From the NCBI GenBank assembly GCA_030141605.1, contig JAQGDQ010002367.1, positions 930,501 to 994,500 on the forward strand: a DNA stretch of 64,000 nt, written 5' to 3'. The position numbers and the translations under genes were made by a program. Origin of the DNA: Tubiluchus corallicola (Eukaryota; Priapulida; Priapulimorpha; Priapulimorphida; Tubiluchidae). Under the pieces are notes generated by a model. It saw only the letters and a list, made by a program, of their open reading frames with translations. It searched no databases and was not told where the DNA came from. Positions 26,750 to 40,900 of this stretch are shown piece after piece; position 1 is the stretch's first letter; each line of letters opens with the position of its first letter.

Positions 26750-27190
26750 TTGCGGAACCTACTGAGGAAATAAAGAATATTTGGTATTATTTTGCAAAAA
26801 ATATGATATCAAATGTAAATGTTTATTTGACCAAATTTCGAGACTATTTCCCAATTTCCAGATATGAATAATGATGAAAAATTTAGATTTATCTTAGGAA
26901 ATGATGATACGGAAGCGTTGGATTTAATTTGGTACTTTGTCAGAGATTGTTTTAGAATCAGGGCAAACGGAGCAAAATAGTATTAAAAATGACCACACGT
27001 CCGATTATTGTTATGTTATTTTAACATTTAATTGTTATTTGTGTCATTTGGGTATATTATACTTCAAATTATCGTGTTGTAATTTATGTGATCTGTTTTA
27101 TTATCGTTAAGATTTTGTAAGTAATGTATTGTATAATGATTGTAATGAATGCTAATTGTTAACCCAATAAATTAAATTAAATTAAATATA
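26750..27190 (+). mobile_element. 3' end of a decayed non-LTR retrotransposon
   Basis: Reading from 26868, MNNDEKFRFILGNDD continues to LIWYFVRDCFRIRANGAK-stop. This is the kind of C-terminus found at the end of LINE ORF2 proteins. The preceding frame (VYLTKFRDYFP, up to 26871) is shifted relative to it. After about 190 bases of AT-rich 3' UTR comes AATAAATTAAATTAAATTAA, a polyadenylation-like hexamer merging into a pentanucleotide tail. Clade not assigned. Confidence 0.55.
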
Positions 27191-27783
27191 TTAAGTATTT
27201 ATTCATGGGTAGCATAAATCTATCGTTTTACTTAATTCAGTAAACTCTATAGAGCAGTTACGCTCCACTATGTCCAAAGCTCTGTAAACACTGTATTAAA
27301 CTATGATTCAATACTTGCTTTTAAAATAATAATGCTGCGTAGCTATAAAACTGGGCGTTCTTGATGCAAATATCTGCTAATGACACGTTATTCCTCGTAA
27401 AGTTGTACCATATCACCATATTCAGTACTGCTAACATCAACAGTTGCATTTAATATTTAGCGTTGCTATAATTTAACAATTATTTTATACTTATGCAAGT
27501 TGGTATGTGAACACCCCGGCAAGTGCAGTCATACATTTATTAGTTATTACAAATTGGTTGCGTCTCCAAACTCATTTTCCCCAAAACATTCACTGCCCGA
27601 TCGAGCAAGCAGTAACTGACTGCTAATTTGATGATTTCACTAACATGTCATATGCTCATTTTTTGCTGCGGCTGCGAACAGGTAGATCAGTGATTAAATA
27701 TGTGATCTGACCTAAACGAGAGAGTGCTTCACATCGATAGGATCTGGTTGAATAGGATCTGGAAAATATTCAAATTAGTACTG

Positions 27784-28410
27784 AGTGTAACAGACCATAG
27801 TATACCCCAGTTTAGACTATAACCGGGTGTTTAAAGCGGCCTAGACTAGATTATACCCCGTGTATATTATACCCCCGCCTAGGCCAATTAATACCGCGGC
27901 GCAAATCGTACCCCCATGATATAAGCAGTGTAGAGTGATATACACAAGAATTATTTAATTTTTCAACATTTTATTGGGGTTTAACCTATGTCAAGTAAGT
28001 TAGTTAAGAAAGCTAACTGACTTAAATTTTGAAATAAGAGCGCAACTCTGAACACACACAGATCTTCAACCAGGAAAACTATAGTCAGTAAAAATATTAA
28101 ACGCCACAAAGATCAAAGATTACCACCACATCTCAGTAGTGTTCATACATTAAAATAAAAGCACATTTCCAAAACAACGTAATGTAATTGTAACATAATG
28201 GCAATTACTGTTCATCATTCATAAAAGTCATAACGTCCTGAAATTTCAACTTCTAAGACTAGCAAGTCCTTGCTACAATATAAATGTACATTTTTTTTCA
28301 CCCCAGGTATAGTTTGACCCAGGACAGTTTATACCCCGGGGTATATTTTGCCCGGGGCAAAACTATACCCGTGTTTAATCTGGGCAGGGGTTAATTTGCC
28401 CTGCTACACT
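27784..28410. mobile_element. Foldback-like element with TATACCCC motifs
   Basis: The left end reads AGTGTAACAGACCATAGTAT and then ACCCC. The right end, on the other strand, reads AGTGTAGCAGGGCAAATTAA and then CCCC. The ends are CG-rich and carry repeated TATACCCC blocks, including the perfect 16-base palindrome TATACCCCGGGGTATA (28330-28345). The middle (about 27.95-28.29 kb) is AT-rich and non-coding. Neither target duplication nor superfamily was resolved. Confidence 0.55.
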
Positions 28411-29786
28411 GGAATATCGGAAGTTCAGAACAACTGTGCTGTAGTTAATGCAAAATCGCTTCTTGCCTCTTCTGCTTTTTTACTTTTCTTTGTCTGATAC
28501 AGCAGAACAAAGGAATATGTGCTACTCTGAAAGAAATTTGTTGAATATTCACCAGTCCTCATTAAACGTTTATATTTGCGCTTGAGTAACGTTGCTGACT
28601 ATTCTTGTTAAGTTTGAGTGCATAATTTTGTGATTGCACGAACGCTGCCTATACCATTAATATTACCGGATCGATTCAATGTATCATGGTTAATTTGTAA
28701 GGGCAATGGCCGCGGGAAATCACAACACAGTCGATCTTTGCATCAAGAACGTTTGATTTTAGTCATCTATTTACATAAGAACGCGATTTCCATTTGAATA
28801 ATTCTCGTTCGTGATCTTTGTTCATATTTTTCTAAATCTTCCGGGTTTTAAGACGCTGTAAATCGCGTGGACTTGGCAGGCGCAAAGAGTGACTGTCAGA
28901 AACAGAGTTCCGTTTTAATAATTTATAAAATGCGTGAAAATGCGTAAATTTAATTCATGTTCTAGTAGTGACTGTATTTAGCTTTCTCAGTTCCTGAGTG
29001 ACTCATTGCTTATCATGTTTTCTTTGTTTGCCTGTTATTGTCATTTGTAAAAAAACTTGCTCAATTGCCAGACGGGATAGACCGTCATTAGCGGTCGCCC
29101 AATCTAGTGCACAAATAACAAAAACTCACCAACGTTCACATTTGATCACTTCCGCTTGCCAGTGCGTTACCCCCAGTCCACATCCGGTCATTCGCAGTTA
29201 ATTACTTTTACGCTCCCGTATTTGCGCTTGTAGAAATGAAAAATGATATTGATGGAATAATTATTGTTGATAGTTACATAAGGTGTTTAGTCTGATTCTG
29301 ATACAACTATAGACCTTATATAGCTTCTTACGTGACACCGGATGCCTGTTATTACGAGGGAGAAAGTGAAGGGGACGAATGAGAGATGTGAGAGATAATA
29401 AAAATAGGAGGAGACGAGCAGGTGACTTCCAAAGTCATGAAATATTATTACATATGAATAAATATGCCTGTTTTATTGCTATTTTATTCCTACGAGCCCA
29501 CTAGAAAGTGCTCCCAATACCTTATGTCTTGGGTCCTAATCGCCGACAGTTTTGTCAGACTACTGGCTTTGTTGCTGTTTCTCGTGGTTTTACCCTGAAC
29601 ATTATTGACTGCAAAACGGTTTTTTGTAAATAGCTTTTCTATCGGGTGTCTTATATGTGGAATTCCTTACCAGAAAGTTATTTAATTGGTAACTAAAGCT
29701 TCACCGACTTTTCTGGACCTGTATTCATTTTTCATTTTTCGACTTTTCTATTGTAACCCTTTCGTCTTTTGTTTTTCTTTTTTCAG

Positions 29787-29940
29787 AGGTGGCCTTGGCG
29801 AAATGCTGGGTATCGCCATGCTAAGGTCTCCAGAGACTGATCTGTCATTAATAAGCATTATTAGTTAATTTACCGTATTTTTGTGCATTTGTACACAGGC
29901 TGTATGATTGTTTATGTTCAGTGTGTAGTGTTAAATAAAC
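29787..29940 (+). other. Possible terminal exon (weak)
   Basis: A strong polypyrimidine tract and CAG precede 29787. A short open stretch follows, stopping after about 17 codons if read from phase 0, and AATAAA lies at about 29932. This could be an alternative 3' exon for the transcript starting at 12823, or chance. No homology was recognised. Confidence 0.15.
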
Positions 29941-31873
29941 TTAAAACTTGAGACTGAGTACTAACTGGTGTTGTTGGGGCGATTTTCATTTTAAAAAATA
30001 GAGTGACGCCGCTGACTAATAAGTGTAAAAATCCTCTGTTGGGACTTCCGGGCATTATTGCTAGTGTCTAAGAATATAATCGCGTGTCAGTGTAGTAGTT
30101 TTTGACACTGCTGCATTGATACTCTAACAAAGTGACTGTTATAATTACTTAAAACCTCTGACTTATACAATAGATCTGCGTCGTATTATTATCGCATCAC
30201 GTATCATTTCATCTTTATTGTCGCGGATTCATCGATTACAGTCATTCTCTTCATGTGATTCATCGTATAATTTCGGGGTTTTTAAATGCGTGATACATCT
30301 ACTCAGTAAACCACGTCACCCGAACATGCGGCAACCTTGAGACTTACACATTGAAGCAGTTCATCGCTGATAATGACGTAATTACTACTTGCATTTATAA
30401 CAATAAAGCTCAACAAACGTTTTATTATCTTAATATGAGGGCAATAATTGTGGTTGCTAATACATAATTGGGTGCCATCATAACCATTAATTTTAAGTCA
30501 TTTAATGTATCTTTTCTAGAGAGAAATTAACCCACTAAATTTGATTGTATACGCGTATCATCAGTTTTATCATGATGTAAAAACCGATGTTTTACACATG
30601 TGGGCAGTTTGGTAAACAAAAATATTGTAACGACAAAAACAGAGATTAGCGGGCAACACTGCACAGTATAGAACATAATGATAGAGGAATTATAATTTAT
30701 AATTAGCCTTTCTGCTTAAGCAATGGTAACCTCTGTGTCCTCTTTTTTGATTTTATATTTTTACGCCAGGTTCCAGTAACTAGCGAAATATCAATCGAAA
30801 TAGAATATCAAAAATGATACATGCTTGTGTACTTCAGTTTTGCTGCATTCAATTGATAGTAGTAGAGCTTATTTTGAGTAATTTAATGTGAAGATATTTT
30901 GGGGGTGTATTTAACGAATGGTTTCACATTCCAGCAGCTTGAATGCATTTAAGTCGTGTAGCACTCCAAGCTGTATTGCTGCTTAAGCGTGTAAGTACCT
31001 TAACCTGGGTTATTGACAACGCTCTGTGTGTAACCTTGTCTTTTTAACACATTTTGTGTTTAATGTAATTTAGTTTAGTAAAAACTTGTTTTAGCGGTTT
31101 GTGGTTTCTTTCACTCATGCAGATGTGTGTACGTTTGATAATTGATATAATTGTTTAACATGGTAAGTTGTTGTGCATATGAGTACATATCACTATTGAA
31201 TATATATGATTTGATTGCTTTGATTTGCTGCTTTCATAACTGCATTTTTACTAAAACTCTCCCACAATGGGTCCACGCATTCACGCACCCTTTTCTGACG
31301 TTTATTGGTTTTGTGTAATTTTGCAATAAAACACTAAGAATAACAGGTCAATGAGGTCAATTTCATTTTGATATTAAAAGTACAGTGATTCAACTATAAT
31401 GTTAACACAACCGGCATTTGTGCGTGTTTGAAGTTGTAACTGAAAGTTCATCCACATATCATCTGTCTGCTACCTACGCACAAAGCCCGTTCTGTGCTCT
31501 TATCAGAATGTAACCGCTACAAAATACGCATTTTGACTGCTCTAATATGTTTATTGATTTAATCATAGTTATCTAAAACATTTTGTATATACAATGTAAA
31601 CAGTTATTGGGCAATCTGTTCCGAACACAGACCATAATAGTATCAGGTTATCGACATTTACGTTTGAATCATGATGTCATACGTGTAGCACAGTTCGGTA
31701 TTCATGCGTTTCTTTATCACGCTTGTTTTCTTATGTTTTTTGTAAATTTACCCTCTTATCTTGGAGTCATTGGTAGCATATCAGTCAAAGTACTTTTTCT
31801 TATGTTTGTGTACGAGAATGCGAGCAATGTTTAACTGGAGAACTAGGAAGTGGTTGTTATTTTGTGATCATTG

Positions 31874-31907
31874 TAGATATAGACATAGACGTAGACATAT
31901 ATATAGA
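31874..31907. repeat. (TAGACA)n-like microsatellite
   Basis: Imperfect hexamer run (TAGATATAGACATAGACGTAGACA) continuing into TATATA. Confidence 0.7.
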
Positions 31908-34900
31908 CAAAGAGGTGTTTATTCATCTCTTCTAATGCACATTTACATAAAATACACAGCTGATTAATCATATAAAATTTACGCGAAAATATACATCAAG
32001 AAGCGATTAAGTGGGTGCAAGAGAAAGGTTAGCAAAAGACCATCAGGTCGTCGACTCAGCTACCCTTCTTAAATTAATAAAATAGAAACTTTATGTGCTG
32101 AAAAATTACTAGAAAGAAAATTACAAATTAGGTTTAAGAAAAAAAACAGTGATAAAGTTAAAGAAAAAAAGATACAATAAATAGAATAACATATATACAA
32201 TATTGCATATTTAATTTTATTTAGTGATGTTTCTGGTGTGTGTTAGTAAATGACTAGGCAGATATAAATTTTATAAACAATCAACTTTGAACATTTACAG
32301 GTGTATCTACGCCTTATTTAGATATGTAAATAAATATATACATATTTATCATAATCTACATACACAGTCTACATACATATAAAAATCCAAGTTAATATAT
32401 GTAGGCCTACAGCTTTTATCTCAGCAACACAGTACTCTCTTGTCTAGCTCTCCTGTACCAAACACCTGCTATGTGATGTAAATCACTTATTTAGTCACTG
32501 CTAACAAATTAAATAATTGTTTATTAATAAAAGCCCAGTTATTAAGATTCTTATTTTTCTCACGAGCAAACTATAATCAATGTCAATTTATACGGGTACT
32601 CTCACAGCATTATAAAAAGAAATAACTTTTATTAAAACTTTTAAGATATAAAATGTTAAAAAGCATGTCATAAATGTTTCGACTGTAGCCTGCAGGCATC
32701 GTCAGACTATACAAACAAACAAGAGTTATATAGATTGGGCCTACTGTACGGAAATTCACTAATTACGTATTTGCGAGGAAGCCAAAGATGTAATAAATTA
32801 AGTAAAAGTATGCAATAAAATGCAGTAATGCAGTAAAAAGTATAGCTAGGTGTTTGTAAACAAAGTTAAGAAATTACTTTGCACATTAAGAGGTTTATTA
32901 GGGACATAGATAAACTTTCTTTCATTAATATAAGTCCCATTTATTTGCAGTTTTGGCCACAATTCTGAAATTATTAAAATTAGCTTTATGGCCAGATGCA
33001 CAGCCACATATAAGGTCATGAATACTAGATAGAGAAGGGTTGCCAGTTCTAGACGAAATACCCAGATAAATGTGTTAAAAGCAAATCTGTTCACATGTGA
33101 GAAGCACTACAAAAAGCCTGCAATTTTTTCTTCTAAAAACCTTCTAATAACATTGTTATAATTAAACCTGATTTTATCTATAACAGACTCTGAAATATTT
33201 AAACCAAAACAAAGACAGCAAGTGGTGATACAATAATAGTTGCGAAATAATACGGTTTAAGTTTAATATTGCCTGCACTATATTAATCAACTGCTAACAC
33301 TCATATAAAGAAATTGAATGTAGTTATAGTAACGCCAGTCATTTGATGACGTTTTTGTGAGAAACGCATAACTTCAAAATCACTAAAAGTGCTATTTGAA
33401 TATTAAAAACTAACAGTGCTTTGAACAGATGCCTATCGTTTCTGTAGTTTGAAAGTATTAGCAAAGTGAAAAAATCGTTAAGCAGCTGGCATTTCCTGTT
33501 GCGCAGCGAAGTGGCTTGCCTGGCTTCCGAGAATTCTTTTGTGATTTTCAGCAGTGGCGTCCTCTACCGGGAATTTGCTATAACTACTAATAGAAACCCT
33601 GGCTGGTTATTGCAATGAAGCCTTTTATTAGCTTGCTTCCAGTTATTAACCAATACGCAGCATTGCCATCTAATAACCGTTATTTTATCACTCATTGAAG
33701 TTTACTGCCTGGCTTCTTCAACAAATGGCTCACTTTAATCAAAGCCACAATCCAGTTTGGTTAATTACGATACCTAATTAACAGTTACTGTGATTTATGC
33801 GTTTTCCTTGGAAAGTGTGTGGGACGAACATATAAATCTGATGGGAAGGAGTAGGCGTATGTGTGCTAATGTCACAATGATGGTAATGTTATTATCCGAT
33901 TAAAGCAGTGATCAGCTCGCGTCTTTACTGCAAATAATCGTCACATGTTAAACTAAACAAATAAGTTTACATGAACTGTGGGTAAGACTAGCACTAGACA
34001 AAACTTGGCATTGGCTGAATGTCAATCGCGCTATAGCTTATCAGGAGTTCCGTTTCTCATCAATAGATGTCGTAACAATACCTCTAATATACTATCACTT
34101 GCATTGTTAAATCGTTGGTGTTGTTTCTACTAAAGTTATTATGAGCAGAATTAACAGAAGCTGGTGCATCTTTAATAAGCAGAGATATTTATTAACTCTG
34201 GCATTTTACAATAATTGCCATCGTAGTGCTAATTTGTAGACTATAATTTACGAAATAAACAATTATATACGCTAATAACCAGCCTTTAATTTTGTATAGA
34301 ACTAATTTAAAATATGAAATTCCTGTGCACAATAATTTTATTTTAATCGGAATCATGCTTTGAAGAACGGTTGTGTTATTTTTCCATAGTTCAGGTCGAC
34401 GAATGCATAATTTGTACATTATTAGGAGCTAAGGCATTATCCAAACAGCAATAATAAACTGTACTTGTGTACGGGTTAAGAAGTGTTTCCACAGTACTTT
34501 GTACGTTGAACTTGTTGCCATGTAACAATAATGTGCGTGTTGTATAAACTATATTTAGATTTTCTCATGTGTGTCGCAATTATTAACACATTGTTTATCT
34601 TATAAACTTCGTTTATTTACATTTAATTGGCCGGTCGCCCAGAGTTTAACGTATTTACCGTTAATATCGGTTGATAGAGTTTATATATGCGTAGATAACC
34701 CTACTAACTATGTATCGACAATTTACAAACCTCTGATTATTTCGAACCTCACGTTTTTTTATGACGTTAATTGTTAGAAACTGTTGTTTTGATTTCACAC
34801 CGTGTCACATTTCATACGATATATGTGGCAAGATCTATGTATTTAAACAGACAGTTCTGTGACGTCGTCTTTTTATGCCATTAAACAACTTTTTGAATTA

Positions 34901-34971
34901 ATCGATATTTTACCATTGATAATAATATAAGCGGTTCTTTCTTCTATCTTTTTTATATCATTTTTTTGTAG

Positions 34972-37900
34972 ATTTCTACCGGGGATGAACTGGTTCCCTC
35001 CTTAGCCACGGCTTCCCCCCTGTGCAGCAGTAATGGGCACATTCCGATGTACGTGAAATCTGGCAAGAGCAGCGGCAAATTGTACATCAGTGGCATCTCC
35101 CATCCATACTACAAACAAAAGGTAAGTCATGTGGAACAGTATTAAAGGAAAACAGGATGATTTCTGAAGTATGGTAAGAAGTATGTATTTTAACACGTAT
35201 GATAATGCCAAAACGCTTCTGATAATTAAATAATAGAACATTAATTAATGGCGGGCAAGCCCAGCTAGTGATGACATCACAACTGAACATAATTTTAAAC
35301 AGTGCAAACATTCCATGAACTTGTCAAATGTGGTTGTTATGGCAAAAAATGTAGTACAGTGCTACTGTACTATGTTTGGAGTGATATCCGAAAACTTGCA
35401 AAATTTTAAGTTTAAAATTCATATTTCAAATTTACCGTGAGCTATCGAGCATGTGTAATACGTCGCAACCGAACATCTCCAACTGAGAGGTACAGCACCT
35501 ATTTTTTGTGTAACACCTCCGAGACGTAAATGCTACTGCTCGTCTAACTAGCGAATGGTGAAGTGCATGTAACAGCGAAGAACCAGCTGCGCGAACACAA
35601 AATTATGTTTTTGTGGTAATTATTTTTTTCGCGTAACTCATTCCTGAAAAAATAGTTTGCTTCCTTTCAATATTTTACTGTTTACATTATTTTGACTTTG
35701 GGTCCGATTTTCCTTTAATTAAGCAACTTGATCATGCAAATTGTCCTGCTAGAGGGCAGTAGGTAACTACTACTTTTAAAGCAGCTGTTTTTTTTTTAAT
35801 ACATACTGCTATAACTATTTTGGTATCACAGTGACTGTGATATCTTCACAATAATTTTTGGTAAATACTAATTTATGATGTAATATGAGTAAATTGTAGA
35901 GTCACACAGTAAATGGGAAAGTTGCATACACATGTAATCAAACTCAAACTGCTAGTACGTATCAACAATAAAATCAGCAATTAAACAAACTAAATAAGAA
36001 CTCAATTTATAATTATTGTTTTTTTATTCTCATAACACATTTCTATGCAACAGAATGTTTTGGATGCCAGTAGACTTGTAGTTTAAAATCAGTGGTTGCT
36101 TAAGTTTAGGATCCCGTATCGTTTATCTACTAGAGTAATTAACTTGATGGAATTTCATCCCTAGTGATTTGCCTTTGTGCATTATGCAAAAGACATGTCG
36201 TGACCGTTTACCCTAGATTTCCATGATGATTTCTCTCTCTCTCTCTTACTCCCAGCCTTCTCACATATTCACGGATGCATTCAGGGGGGCTAAAATTGGA
36301 AAGAAACTAGCTTAACCTCGTTACTTGTTTCAGGTTAATGTGAGGGCAGAAACACAAAGAGCCTTGGCACTAGATGAGGCCTTAATAAATCATTTGTTGC
36401 CAAAAGAGCTTCTACTACGGTAAGTACACTGGAATGTAACTAACCAGCTAGCGGATGTAGATATCCTAGTTTAGTATGACTGGGTATTATCAAATATTTG
36501 ATTGTGTACATTTTAAATTTCCGTTCATAATGTTGTATAAATACTGACTTGAGAAAGAATTAACAAAGATGGTTCAACTGTAGTCATATTAATTTTGAAA
36601 ATGTGTTACTCTAGAAGGACCACTTATAGGATTTTTGCAAGTCCATACACATTTACATCAGCGTCAGCTAATTAAATGTTTTATTATGCTTAAGCATTTA
36701 TGTAATAGTTGCTGGATAGTACAATGGTAATTCTTAGATGCTGAACAGGTTCGTAGTTTCAGTTTCTAGCTTCATTGAACATTTTCATGATGCATCTTAT
36801 TTTGAAAATCATTAAATTATTAATAGGTCATCCAAATTTGTTGATTTTTTTTTGTAATGGTTTATTAGTTAAAAAAAGACAAAGTTAGACAAACTTTTTA
36901 ATTTTGCTTTGTTGCAGGATATTTTCATATCTAGATGTTGTAGCTCTGTGCAGATGTGCCCAAGTGTCGAAGGTATAAAAACACTAACTATTTTTGCTTT
37001 TCCTTTTTGCGATTTGTATTTCTTCTTAATCTGTTGCAAATGTGCCAAGACACTTATTTATATGTAGCAAAATCACCTGAAAGAGTTTGTATTTAGCCTT
37101 GACTTATGGTGAGCATATTATGTGTTGTTTTTTAAGCGAATTTGAGCTCCTCGAGTGTTTTTAGTTCATTTTTAAATTTTCTTGATAATCATTTCAAGAC
37201 TTGTCTAAGCTCCACATTTGCAGTAACAGGAAGTACCAAATTTTGTTGGGTTGACCAGTGACTTTGACCCAGTGGTCATTTACAACTCCAGAAACTGTCA
37301 TCAGTTGCACTACCAGATTTAAAAAATGATATTCCCAAAAACATCGGGGAAAGTAACTTGCAGGCAGACCTGAAAAATAGATTTTCCTCGATCATATAGT
37401 AAACGTTCTGGATTCTCTGTAGTGTACAACTATTTTGCATGTTTTGCTAAGACAAAAGTAAGTTTTCTATTGTATATTTCAGTACTGGAACTTATTGGCA
37501 CTGGATGGCAGTAATTGGATGCATGTTGACCTGTTTGAGTTTCAACGAGACATAGAGGGCGATGTCGTTCGAAATCTCGCAAAGAGATGTGGAGGATTTC
37601 TCAAGTCTTTAAGCTTACATGGTTGTCAAAGCGTTGATGATGGTGCTATGATGTAAGTTACAATGGATTTGCTTGGCACAGTTTAAGTGTATTAAATAGC
37701 TTGTAATAATAAAACTTCGAATATTTTCCTACCGATTCTACCAACTGAAAGACGCCATGCTTTTATCAAGTTGTACGGGAAATGTGACCCTGCATTCTGA
37801 AACCAGACTTACGCAGACAGTTAGTTATAGATATCTTTGCATGTGCGGTGGCATAATCAGCCACAAAATTTACAAAATTTTACATTGTAAAATGAAGGAG

Positions 37901-40900
37901 CTAACGGAATTTATTAATAATGTACTCACTGTTGTTTTTATTTATTTAAGTGGATGAAAGTAGATATATACATGTAGATGATGCATAAGTTGATGTAGAT
38001 TAAATGTAGATGGGAAAAAAGTAGATGTTTCACACTGATTGGAATCTGATAAATTATAGATGAGTTAATTATTAATTAATGGATTTTGGTCATTAGATTA
38101 AACACGGGAAAAACTGGCATTCACTGCCGAAGAATTAAACTTATGTGTTATCTAACTGAATGCTGACCTGTGTGCACCCTTGTGCAAATGGTCACAGATT
38201 AGGACAGTGGTCATTCACGGCAAGGGTCACAGTCACGATGTGGACAAATACACGTTCAGGGAGCAACAATTCTTATAGCCAAGCTAGGAAATAACGTTCT
38301 ATTGATTTTGTGCTTGAAGCAAATGCCATTGTATCCAACTAGGAAACAATTTTCTTGTAAAGAGTTTTGCAAATGAAAAACCTACTGGAAAAAGCTGGAT
38401 CTAGAAATGTTCAGGATAAAATTAGGAGAACGAGCATTCCGAGCAAACTGTTGAAGTTTAAAACTCCTTCCATAGACAAAGAGTCATAATGTGTGTAGTA
38501 GAAAAATTCGTTAAGTAAATCAAACTAGACTAGAATGACAATGCAGTTTTACAATTTTTTGTCTGGTGGACTAAAAGGGAAGTATGTTTTGCATCAACTT
38601 AGATGAGACTGTAGCCATTTTATAAAGATGAACATCAGAAGTTAGGTGTTTTTGTGGTTGATACATGGAGGTGATAAGCCACCCTGTTTTTTGACAGGTT
38701 TAAGCAATTTCTGTAAGATATTTCTGTATAATGTTGAGACCTAGCTTCTTCACATTAAAGGTGATACTCAGTTTAAAGTGGAATTAAGCAAGATGCTGTG
38801 AGAAGAACCACAAAAAAGGATAAACAAATTAGTACTTTTCAGCAACTAATTGTGACTATGTTTGTTTCAGCACATTTGCTCAACAATGTAACAACATTGA
38901 GGAGCTTGATATTATCAACTGTAAACAAATCACCAATAGGCAAGTAAAGCTATTTTGTTCAATTAAATCAAATTGTCATTAGATGATTTTTATGCATCAG
39001 CATTAGCTGTTTTGTAGAAATAAGAGAGCTAGTAGACAAATCATTGAGTGTAAGATTTAGTGTGTAATATCAATATACAATAGTGTGTAATAGAATTTCG
39101 TATTTCATCAACACTATATGAAAGCAGGCTATGTGCACATGTGAAATTTTTGCTGTTCTAAACTGGATTCTCATTTGCTTTTGATGAAGCTGTACTAAAA
39201 AGATTTATTAAAACGAAAGTAATTGTAGAGAGTGCTGCATTTTTATGACTTGCTGCTCTCTAGACTGTTTTCTGAATCCAAAGTGTAAAACTTTTTGCTC
39301 TGTAAATCATTCATTATTAATTCTGAAATTGTTCTCTATAAAGCTGATTAATAATCTTGCAGAACGTGTGAGAATCTAGGGACTCACTGCTGCAAGTTAC
39401 GAGTGCTAAAGATGGACTCCTGTGTACAGATAAATGATATATCATTACAAGCTCTTAGGTAAAAACATACAATTAGTAGTTGGATAGTTGTAACCCACTA
39501 TTATGCTTAGCCAAGCTGTAAAAATAAACGAGTTTACTGATATCTGAAGATGCGTGTTGTATTAAAGGCATTAACAGCTTGTAAGGGAAATAACTTGCTT
39601 GGATGTTTTTAACATTTATGAATATATATGCAACATTTGATATCTGAGCCAGATTGTTATAACTGTTACAGTTTGTACTTAGTGACCGAAGTTAACCAAC
39701 ACCATATTTGTTCTCTGTTTGGAAAACGCTTCTGGGTAGCTTCATCTGTCTCACTGCTTCCGGCTATTTACCTGTGGGGAAGGATGTATACGAATCCAAA
39801 CATGACACTAAGGCCTTGCAAAGCATTCTAGGGATATGCTTTTTAAAGTGTACTTTTTGTCGAAATCAGCAAATTTCACTATCTATTTATATATATGTGA
39901 CAAAATAAATTGTTCCTGTGTCAGTCCAAACTACAGTTAACCTTCATTTGTTTATATTCATAATGGCCTTGAATGAAACAGGAGGTATTAGTTTTAACGT
40001 TTTTGGTATGACCCGACCATGGAATCGAAACCATAAGTTCCTGATAGAAAGTGAGAGCTTTACCACCTTGGCTACACTGCTGAGTCATGGTTGCCATATT
40101 AAGTTGTCTCTTCTGTTCTGTTTGCACTCCCATTCATCATTTGTGATCAAAAAGATGTTTGTATCATCTCTTTTTTCTCATTAGCTTAACCTAAATGACA
40201 TTTGTATTTTCCAGTCAAGGATGTCCATACTTAGAACTCATAAACATATCATGGACGAGCATCTCTGATACCGGTTTGGAGGTTCTCTGCCGAGGCTGTC
40301 CTAAGCTGAAAGCTCTCATACTTAAAGGATGCCATTCTGTAAGATTTTCATTATACAGTGGCCGCCGCTTATTGTGGACACCTCGGGCCAGCAGTGTATG
40401 TCCATATTAAGCGGCTGTCCATATTAAGCGAAGTGACCCATGAAGACCCTTCCCCTTCATTAAAAAAGGCAAAAAACTGTCTGTATCTACTCGTCTCCTG
40501 TTTTATTGAAAAAAAGAAATCAGACGAGTTTGTTTGGCAGGAAACTTTTCTCTCAACCTTGAACGGAAGGAAGTTATCACAGTTTCGAAGCTCTCAAGGC
40601 CACGGCAAACGGCGAACTGACTGATGCAATGACTCACACAGGCAGCAGAGCGGGAAGCTCTTTTCAATCATGCGCGCAGGCCGTGGTTGGCACGGCTTGT
40701 CACGTGCCAAGAATGTTCGCTGTCCATATTAAGTGGCGGTTGTCCATATTAACCGGCGGATTTTATTAGGGGAAAATTCCGTCCCTCGCGAGTTGTCCAC
40801 AATAACCGGCTGTCCACAATAACCGTGTCCATAATAAGCGGCGGCCACTGTACTATCAATAAGTGCATCAGATGTTTCGTGTAACAGAGACATGCAAGTC

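Larger units (their letters stand above)
12943..34971 (+). other. Putative 22-kb first intron of the FBXL gene
   Basis: No convincing plus- or minus-strand coding exon was recognised here. Contents with some support are listed separately: inverted GGTAC-repeat arrays around triplet microsatellites (13.58-15.12 kb), a 22-bp tandem pair (22.65 kb), an RFX-type X-box (24.14 kb), a near-perfect hairpin (25.57 kb), a 44-bp tandem pair (26.32 kb), a LINE 3' relic (26.8-27.2 kb) and an inverted-repeat element (27.78-28.41 kb). The remainder is AT-rich sequence without clear structure. Confidence 0.5.

Noticed and set aside
38943-38948. GT donor just after the FBXL exon ending at 38939.
   Set aside because: Using it shifts the frame and gives a stop at once; the GC donor at 38940 keeps the reading.
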